Source: Mastigamoeba balamuthi (Eukaryota; Evosea; Mastigamoebida; Mastigamoebidae). Taken from it: DNA of 57,954 nucleotides. Shown piece after piece: positions 51,519 through 57,954 of this stretch (position 1 is the first letter of the stretch; every line of letters begins with the position of its first letter). The stretch spans positions 164,566 through 222,519 of the forward strand of contig CACRSC010000062.1 of NCBI GenBank assembly GCA_902651635.1, given 5' to 3'. The notes below the pieces were generated by a model that had not been told where the DNA came from, ran no database searches, and worked only from the letters and a program-made list of their open reading frames with translations. Made by a program: the position numbers and the translations under genes.

Positions 51519-53047
51519 CTACTGCTGGGCGGGCGCAGCCGCGGCGGCCGCGGGCACGGGCACGAGGCCGACGAGGGTGTGGCGGAAGCCGCAGCAGAGG
51601 GTGTCGGGCGCGTTGGCCGAGCGGACCTTGAGCCTCTGGGGCTGGTACATGTTCTTGTGCGAGGCCAGGCCCAGCTGCCCGGCGCTGTTGTCGCCCCAGA
51701 CGTAGACCTCGTGCCTCTCGCCGACCACCGCCATGTGGCTGCCCCCGCAGTCCACCGCCGTGATGCTGCCCGCCAGCTGCTCGGCCTGCTCGTTGCGCTG
51801 CGGCGCGTTGTGGTCGCGCGGCGCGCCCAGCCCGAGCTGCCCGGCGGCGTTGAGGCCCCAGACGTAGAGCTCCCCGCTGGCCGTCAGCGCCGCCGAGTGG
51901 TGCGCGCCGCAGCGGACGCTCCGCACGGGGCGCGTGTCGAAGAACGAGAGCTGCTGCGGGGCGCTGTGCTGCGCCGTGTCGCCGTGGCCGAGCTCGCCGT
52001 AGCGGCTCGAGCCCCAGGACCAGACCTGCCCGTTGTCCAGCAGCGCCAGCGTGTGCAGGCTGCCGCAGGCCATCTCGACAATGTGCCGCCCCGGGGGCGG
52101 GAACAGCGGCACCTGCTCGGGGTTGGCCCTGCTCACCGTGTCGCCCAGGCCCAGCTGCCCCGCGCTGTTGCTCCCCCACGCGTACAGCTCCCCCGTCGCT
52201 ACGCACGCGCAGCAGCAGTGAGCGCCCAATTCAATTGGGCGGGAGAGAGAATATACCCCGTAACGCAGCACCCCCTCCAATCAACTAACTTTACACGTTC
52301 GACAGCAAGAAACCCAGAGCATGTTTGGCATCTCGCGTCAAGCCATCAACTGATCAACTGATCTCTGCCCCCTGGGTTTATAATTCGCAGAGGCGGTCCC
52401 AGAGTATTTTATGCCCGAATCAATTGAATGCGGCGCTCTCCACAAGCGAAATATGTCATTAATCGTACAACAACAAGTGATTCTCCCCCAAGTGCCCCCA
52501 AGTGATTCCGAGAGCCAAGGCAAGCCCGCAGACTCCCCAAAATGCCCCCAACCAAAGTCAATTGGCGGCGTACAGAGCACAGCGAACGAGTGCAGCTCGC
52601 CGGCAAAGACGCGGGCCACGCGGACGTCCTCGAAGACGGCGACGCGGGCGGGCCGCGCGCGCGGCTACATGTCGCCGAGGCCGAGGGCCCCCGCGCTGCC
52701 CGCGCCCCACGCCCAGAGCGCGCCGGCCCGCGTGACGGCCAGCGAGTGCGCCGCGCCGCAGGCGACGTCTGCGAGGCCGCATGCGCCCCAGGCGTCGCCC
52801 GTGGGCACCGCGGTGGGCGTCAGGCGGTGCTCGCAGTCGCCGAGGCCGAGCTGCGACTTGGAGTTGGGGCCCCAGGCGAGCAGGTCGCCCGTGGCCGTGA
52901 CGGCGAGCGTGTGGTCCCACGAGCAGACGCGCAGCAGCGGGCGGCCGGCGAGGGCCTCGTTGAGCAGCGGCGTGGGGTGCTCGGTCGTGTCGCCCAGGCC
53001 CAGCTGGCCCGCCAGGTTCACTCCGCACCCCACAAACTCCCCGCACT
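51519..53047 (-). pseudogene. RCC1-repeat protein with an in-frame TAG
   Basis: Two exons are clear: 52574-53047 (start incomplete; acceptor CTGCAG at 53048-53053) and 51519-52198, joined across 52199-52573 (GTACGC...GCGTAG) to give HSFAVL-STGELYAWGSN. Seven-bladed propeller repeats are visible: CGVNLAGQLGLGD, LLAWGPNSKSQLGLGD, LWAWGAGSAGALGLGD, ELYAWGSNSAGQLGLGD, VWSWGSSRYGELGHGD, LYVWGLNAAGQLGLG, VYVWGDNSAGQLGL. At 52665-52667 a TAG interrupts GLGDM-PRARPARVAVFEDV, yet the frame is the same on both sides. TAG is the normal stop of other genes here, so this is a nonsense change, sequencing error or missed splice. The first exon was not located. Confidence 0.75.
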
Positions 53048-53340
53048 CTGCAGTGCTGCGTGAGGGCTGCGCTCTGGGGTTGCTGGCAGTGGGGTGGGGG
53101 TGGTGCTGTGTGGCTCGAGCGTGCAGGGCAGCGCACGACTCGGACAAGGATCAGAATCTGCGCGGCTGTGAGGCGCAGACTGCCTTGGAATACACGCGGC
53201 ATGCACGCTCAGCAGCACAGCAGGCACAGCAGAATCACACACCCCACATCGACACGCAGCAACACCAACTGACATTCGAAAAGGCACGACAGCACGACCA
53301 CCTCCCACCCAGTATCCAGCCCGGAGCCATCCAAGGGCTG

Positions 53341-53655
53341 GAATCAATTGTCTCGAACGCATGGGGGCGCAGGACAGGCACAGGCGACGCGTCAGCGCGA
53401 GGGGGCACCCACCCAGGGCGCCGCATTCCCACAGGGGAGGAATCAACTGTTTTGAGACGCCAACACCCAGGAATGCCCAGAGGGGACTCAATTGTCTGGT
53501 ACACCACACCCAATACCCCGGGATGCCTCATAACCCAGAGGGGGAATCAATTGTCTTAGCACACCCAACGCCGCGTGCCCAGTGAGGGAATCAATTGTCT
53601 GGGACGCCACCCCCCAACACCCGGGGGTGCCGCATGCCCAGAGGAGGGGGACGGG
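53341..53655. repeat. Minisatellite based on GGAATCAATTGTCT
   Basis: Five variable units (about 44-100 bp) start near 53341, 53438, 53488, 53544 and 53588 with (G)AATCAATTGTCT or a close variant and continue with CACCC-rich sequence and CCCAGAGGGG. The last unit encodes the C-terminal tail and stop codon of the LIM gene. Confidence 0.75.
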
Positions 53656-55819
53656 TGGGGGTGAGCGCACTGCTGAAGGGCTTGGGCTCCTGGACAGCGA
53701 CGTCTGTGGTCTGCTTGCGGGCCACCTTGGGGCTCCCGATCATGTGGCCCTCGTCGTCCAGGTACACTATCGCCCTGTGGCCCCTCGGCCCCTCCGCCGC
53801 CGGCCCCTCGGCCTTCTCCGGCGCCGGCGCTGCGGCCGCTGCCGCGCTGCTCGCCTCGGGGGCCCCTGCCTCTGCCGCGTGCTCCTCGTGCGCCGCCGCC
53901 TCTCCCTCGGGCCTGTCGCCTGCAGGAACAATTAGAAATGGCCAGAAGATTCCACCCTTTGTGACGTCATCAAGATCTGGAATCTCATCGTGTGAGGAAA
54001 AAGTCTCCCCGGGGCGGCGGCACTTTGGTGACATCACCAGTCGCGCCACGTCACGACGCGTCGCGGGGGCTGGGCACGCACCCTTGTGGTCGTCGCTGGC
54101 GGTGGCGGGGGCCACGTCCGCTGCTGCGGGGGCGGCGCTGGTGTGGGGGGCGGAGGCCTTGGCCCTGGCGGCGTCGGCGGCGCAGGGCGCCCCCTTGTCG
54201 CCCGAGAACGACTTGCTCTTCTTGGCAGCCGTGATTTTCTCAGGGCTTGCGTCCTTCTTGGCCGGATCGGGCAGCGGCCTCCCCTCCCTGGATTCCTCCT
54301 CGTCCTCCTGGGATCCCGGAATCAGCCCAGAGAATCTAGATATCCTGGCAACAGGGCGCTACCTTGGGGCGCGCGGGGCTGATCACGTCGGCCGAGTGCT
54401 TGCGCGCGGAGGGGTCGGGCAGCTTGCGCCCCGCCGGCGGCAGCGACGACCTCGCCGCAATCTCCACGGGCGTCCCCAGCGGGCTCGGCGCCGCCTCCCT
54501 GTTGCGCCTCTGGCTCTCAGCCACCGGCGACTGCCCGCCCGCCCCAATTAGTTTCAATCTGCCCAAATCAATTGATTCCCCCAATCTCCGCGGAAAAACA
54601 CTCCCCTACCTTGGCGCAGGGGCTGCTGCCCTCGCTGCTGCTGCCGGGGCCCGGGGCCTTGGTGGGCTGGGGCACCGCGATGGGCGGCGACGCGTCGGGC
54701 ACCGACGACGTGGCGTGCAGCGAGTGGCAGCGCGGGCTGGGCGAGCGCGCGGGCTCGGGCGAGTCGTCGGCGTCGAGCGAGGGGCTGCCGTCGCTGCTGC
54801 TGGCGCCGTCGCACTTGGTGAAGTCCTTGGCCCCGAACACCGCCGGCGCCCAGCTGCACGCCGCGCAGTGCACATTCAATCGCAATTCATTTAAAATTAG
54901 CCCCGCAGGCTCAGTTGAAATTATTCCAATTCGGGGGCGCCCTCCGCGGGAAGGGCTGGCGATCGGGCGATGGGGCACGCACTTCTTCTTGTGCTGCTCG
55001 CGGCCTGCGACGCGGAGGGGGTGCGTTAGAGGCGAACTGGTACTGCGGGAGGAAAAAGCGCTCGGGGGCGATTACAGTTCGAATAGCACGCGATCCCCCC
55101 GAGGGCCCCAGTCCGTGCAGGTGCAGGGCCGAGGCTGAGGGCAGCTATCATCCCCGTGGGCCACGAGCCCCGCCGCACGGGTGGGCGGGAGCGGGCGGGA
55201 GGGGGACAGCGGGAGGGCGCACCGAAGCCCTCGTCGTAGTTGCCCTTAGTCTTGAAGAGCCTTATCTGCAGGTGCACCCAAGTGCGTCAGACAGCGCCCC
55301 CCCCCTCGTGTCGCCCCCAGAGCCCAGCCACAGGCCACGCTCGACCCGATGTGGCGTGATGTGACGTGACGCGACGCGACGCGACGCGACGTGATGATGC
55401 GGTGCGATGTGGCGTGAGGGGTCTTGAGGAGCCTTGTCAGCAGGTGCACGCAAGCGTGTGGGGGCTCTGTGTGTGTCCCCCTCACATCGCCCCGACAGAG
55501 CCCAGCCGCAGGCCACGCTTGACGTGACGTGACGCGACGTGACGTGAGGGAGGCGAGTGCGTGGTGTGATGTGATGTGGCGTGGCGTGAGGAGGGGGTGG
55601 ACGACGTGCGTAGCAGGGCTTGCAGTAGTAGTGGCCCGAGAGGGCCGTGTAGTTGCCAGTGCCCAGCGTCTTCTTGCAGATCTCGCACTTGAGGCAGGTC
55701 TTGTGGTAGACGACGCCGTCGACCACCATGCGCTCCTGCTCGTACGCCGACTTGCCGCACGCCGCGCACTTGTTGCTCTTGTTCGGTCCCGGCGACGCGC
55801 TGGGGCTCGGGGTCGACAT
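53591..55819 (-). CDS. LIM-domain protein
   Basis: Exons (minus order): 55610-55819, 55223-55265, 54983-55004, 54610-54853, 54363-54530, 54082-54307, 53591-53919; 413 residues, phases consistent. Intron 1 (344 nt) seems to use a GC donor (GCACGT). The single LIM domain is CAACGKSAYEQERMVVDGVV, YHKTCLKCEICKKTLGTGNY, HYYCKPCY, followed by LFKTKGNYDEGFGREQHKKN, a tail typical of one-LIM cytoskeletal proteins. The remaining 300 residues are Ser/Pro/Ala/Lys-rich and probably disordered. They hold no second zinc finger. Actin or focal contact association is suggested by family only. The last 20 residues are encoded by a minisatellite. Head-to-head with the kinase gene. Confidence 0.85.
55266..55609 (-). 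repeat. LIM gene intron 1: internal duplication with a decoy exon start
   Basis: The 3' part of the intron and the start of exon 2 are present twice. The decoy near 55425-55450 reads (minus) CCTGCTGACAAGGCTCCTCA against the true CCTGCAGATAAGGCTCTTCA, so its acceptor CAG is changed to CTG. Both copies carry (GCGTC/ACGTC)n runs and GCGTGGCCTG-GGCTGGGCTC. Confidence 0.75.
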
Positions 55820-56101
55820 TCTTCTGTTCCCCCTTGGCTGTCAGTTGTCGCGTCTCATCCCTCCCTCTCCCCCCTGTCCCTCACTCCCTCCCTCCCTGGG
55901 GGCCCCCCCGCGCACGCTCTCGGGGTGGCTGTCGCGTCGCTGCTCTTGTGTGGTGACGATCGTTGCCCGCAAACGGCTTTGGCGGTTACATTATTTTCCG
56001 GTATCTCGCAATATCTCCTGGATTGCACCCGCCGAGATTCTGGATTGAGATTTTATCCGTTATAAACCTGAATTGCAGTGGAGATCAATCGATCGACCCG
56101 C
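55820..56101. promoter_or_regulatory. Divergent promoter of the LIM and kinase genes
   Basis: 282 bp. The kinase side contains GGTATCTCGCAATATCTCC, GAGATTCTGGATTGAGATTT and a TATAAA-like TTATAAAC. Confidence 0.5.
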
Positions 56102-56905
56102 ATGCTCAGGCGGATCAGGCGGCTGGCTTTCGGCAGCGCTCGGCAGGCCGCCGGCCCCTGCGCCGCGTGCCAGGCGCCGCTGGTGGTGGGCGTCTGCGGG
56201 CCCACGCGGAGCGGCAAGACGACGCTGATGCGGGGGCTGGCCGAGCGGCTGGACGTGCCCCCCGAGCGCCTGCTCTGCCTCGACGCCTTCTTCGACGTCG
56301 ACGCCATCGAGGCCGCAGCCTGCCGCCGGGGCAGCCCCAACTGGGAGGTCCCTGAGGCCCTCGACTGGCCCGCCGCCCGCAGAGCCCTCGAGGCCGCCGT
56401 CCAGCACGCCACAGCGGTTCTTTTTTTAAAATAAATTGGGGCGGAAATCAATTGACTTGGGCTCACTGTGGCGCAGCTCTGCCCCAGGCACGCCAGAGAG
56501 GTCGGGAAAGAGGCGCAGGCAGGCGGGCAGAGGAACGTGGTGATAGCAGAGGGGTTCCTGCTGTTCCACGAGGGTGCTGTGGCAGACGGGGGGATGTTGT
56601 GGGAGTGGAGCAGGATGATCTTCGTGGCGGCCCCAGAGGGCGTCTGCAGGGAGCGCAGGATGCGGACGACGCGCGTGCCCGAGAGCTACTGGAGGGACGT
56701 CGTGTGGCCGTGCTACCGGAGGTACAATGGGCCGGTACTCGAGTGGAAGAGGGCGCGGTCCAAGGGGGACATCCTCGTGCTGGACGGGCTGGCAGACCCG
56801 GCCACCCTCACGGAGACCGCCCTGGCGTTTATCAATGGTACAGAGATTGTGGGCAGGGACGAAAGTAGAGAGACTCTGCTGCTGCAGCACTCCCTTCAAG
56901 ACTAG
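56102..56905 (+). CDS. NMRK: Nicotinamide riboside kinase-like P-loop kinase
   Basis: Exons: 56102-56416 and 56477-56905; intron 60 nt (GTTCTT...GCGCAG); 247 residues. Phosphorylates nicotinamide riboside in NAD salvage in known relatives. The Walker A is GPTRSGKTT (residues 33-41). LLCLDAFFDVDAIE corresponds to the QDDFFKP region, keeping one acidic residue. PEALDWPAARRAL, then NVVIAEGFLLFHEG, CRERRMRTTRVPESYWRDVV and WPCYRRYNG match the family in order. The uridine kinase family is the main alternative, but the EGFLLF and W-P-x-Y signatures favour the riboside kinase branch. An in-frame extension upstream of the ATG is possible. Confidence 0.82.
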
Positions 56906-57183
56906 GACTGTATGACAACATGACAACCTGTTAATCACAACACCTAGGTCATTGATTGTAACCTCACAGTGTCATTGAAAGGCAGTGATAATTGTCGCAA
57001 AACGGTGCTGTAAGGATCTTTGGTCTCGGACAAGGACTTCTGTGCTGCGTGAAGCGTCACGGCCTACTCTCTGGGTACTGCTGAAAAGACAGTTTCAACT
57101 TTTCTGACATCATTGCATTAATTTCTTCAGTAAGAAACAATTTATCTGTACTACTCTGATTCAGCAAACAAGATCCATCCAAA

Positions 57184-57311
57184 AAGGGATGAACTAAGCC
57201 CTGACCCCCCTGGGGGGTACTTTTATCTCTACGACTGGTAGAGGACGTGTACTATACAGGTCTATAGAGTGAAAAGAACCACCCAGGGGGCCAGGGCTGA
57301 GGTGATCCCTT
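57184..57311. mobile_element. Small foldback element
   Basis: Arms of about 48 bp (57184-57232 and 57262-57311) pair: AAGCCCTGACCCCCCTGGGG against the inverted CAGCCCTGGCCCCCTGGGTG, continuing into CTTTTATCTCTA against CTTTTCACTCTA. The loop is about 30 bp. Confidence 0.55.
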
Positions 57312-57876
57312 GCAAAACTAATTTTTGCAGATAAGCCCCCTCACTCTCTGTTGCAGTTCAGCTGGCAGAAGGGTAAGTGAGCTGCCAGTGGTCCGCAGAC
57401 ACTGCAGCTGTATCCTACTGTCCTAAAAGTGCATTCTCTCCGTTTCTTGGCTATCTCTTCCCGTTTCTTTGCCCTTATCTCTCTTGGTACTAAGAGATGA
57501 GACACTGCATAGTTGGAGAGGAAATTCCGATTCCAAATGTTCTAATATGTAATGGTATTATATATGTGTTAAATCTGATTCCTGAATGATCTTATCAAAA
57601 ACCCTGGATCTATTTGCTGAAGCAGAGTGGTAGACTTATATAACATCTTTTCATACATTTGGTGAATATTACAAATGATTATGAACACATATCAGAAATA
57701 AAATCCAAACAGCTTTCCAGCTCAAATAGAATAAATAAGGTTATAATCAGGCTGCAGTGTGAAAACTATTGACTGACTTTCGAAACTCAAAGAACAAAGG
57801 AGCAGAGCATTGAATCAAAGAAGAAGAAGAAGGAAAAGAAGAGGAAGAAGAAGAAAAAAGAAAAAAGAAGAAAATA

Positions 57877-57945
57877 GGAATGTCATTTCACTAAGTCGAT
57901 TGAATTGGCCGAAGGCCAATTCAGACTTAAGTGAAATGACATTCC
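57877..57945. repeat. Hairpin, 69 bp
   Basis: GGAATGTCATTTCACT and GAATTGGCC pair with GGCCAATTC and AGTGAAATGACATTCC around a GAA loop, with a few mismatched bases between. Could be the end of an element that continues outside the window. Confidence 0.7.
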
Positions 57946-57954
57946 ACCAGATAG

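Larger units (their letters stand above)
56906..57954. other. AT-rich terminal spacer
   Basis: No gene seen. Holds the two hairpin elements listed separately and a purine tract (57818-57876, mostly GAA). Confidence 0.4.

Noticed and set aside
52665-52667. TAG reassigned to an amino acid in this organism
   Set aside because: TAG is the natural end of several well-defined genes here (44715 cyclin, 20578 cystinosin 2, 29374 receptor).

Overview
The window is nuclear DNA of a GC-rich, intron-bearing unicellular eukaryote. Genes carry short spliceosomal introns (about 33-375 nt) with CAG acceptors, and eukaryote-only families are present: TRAPPC4, cystinosin, signal peptidase SPC12, a UBE2Q-type E2, a PHO80-type cyclin, a LIM protein and PARP. 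A secreted GH7 cellulase points to a free-living, cellulose-degrading protist. I cannot place the lineage more finely. The assembly has one 901-base gap (21787-22687), one single-N join (46962), and apparent haplotype or contig-overlap duplications next to both.

1-12.4 kb holds a family of ankyrin-like repeat genes, here called A to D. Each has three exons (about 380-410, 114-120 and 794-917 nt). They lie in head-to-head pairs: A<- ->B and C<- ->D. The C/D pair has been split by a complete hAT transposon (8021-10945) that landed 13 bp upstream of the start codon of D. Relics of further copies, a palindromic satellite and a foldback element lie upstream. 13-16.2 kb is decayed sequence.

16.4-24.4 kb is housekeeping. 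TRAPPC4 is divergent from the first of two tandem cystinosin genes, followed by a DDX51-like helicase broken by the gap. 24.5-29.4 kb is one gene with an unusual layout: signal peptide, about 13 FG-GAP (integrin-alpha-like) repeats, Ig-like region, one membrane helix, then a cytoplasmic PARP-type ADP-ribosyltransferase with an intact H-Y-E triad.

29.5-39.4 kb holds another head-to-head ankyrin pair: E (pseudogene without exon 1) and F. F is cut by a 6277-bp DNA transposon (32155-38431) with perfect 18-bp inverted ends and a 10-bp target duplication. Removing it restores the F frame at the insertion point. The transposon has two divergent multi-exon genes. Clusters of a TATGCCG-N-CGGCATA palindrome fill five of its seven introns, its central promoter and its right end. 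It is the strongest candidate here for an undescribed system.

39.4-42.4 kb is decayed unknown sequence with small repeats. 42.4-56.9 kb is gene-dense: SPCS1 and a WWE-UBE2Q fusion share a 129-bp promoter, then come a PHO80-type cyclin (partly duplicated by assembly), a probably GPI-anchored GH7 cellulase, an RCC1-repeat gene with an in-frame stop, and a LIM gene divergent from a nicotinamide riboside kinase-like gene. Several of these genes appear to use GC-AG introns with the same uncommon GCACG donor. The last kilobase is AT-rich with two hairpin elements.
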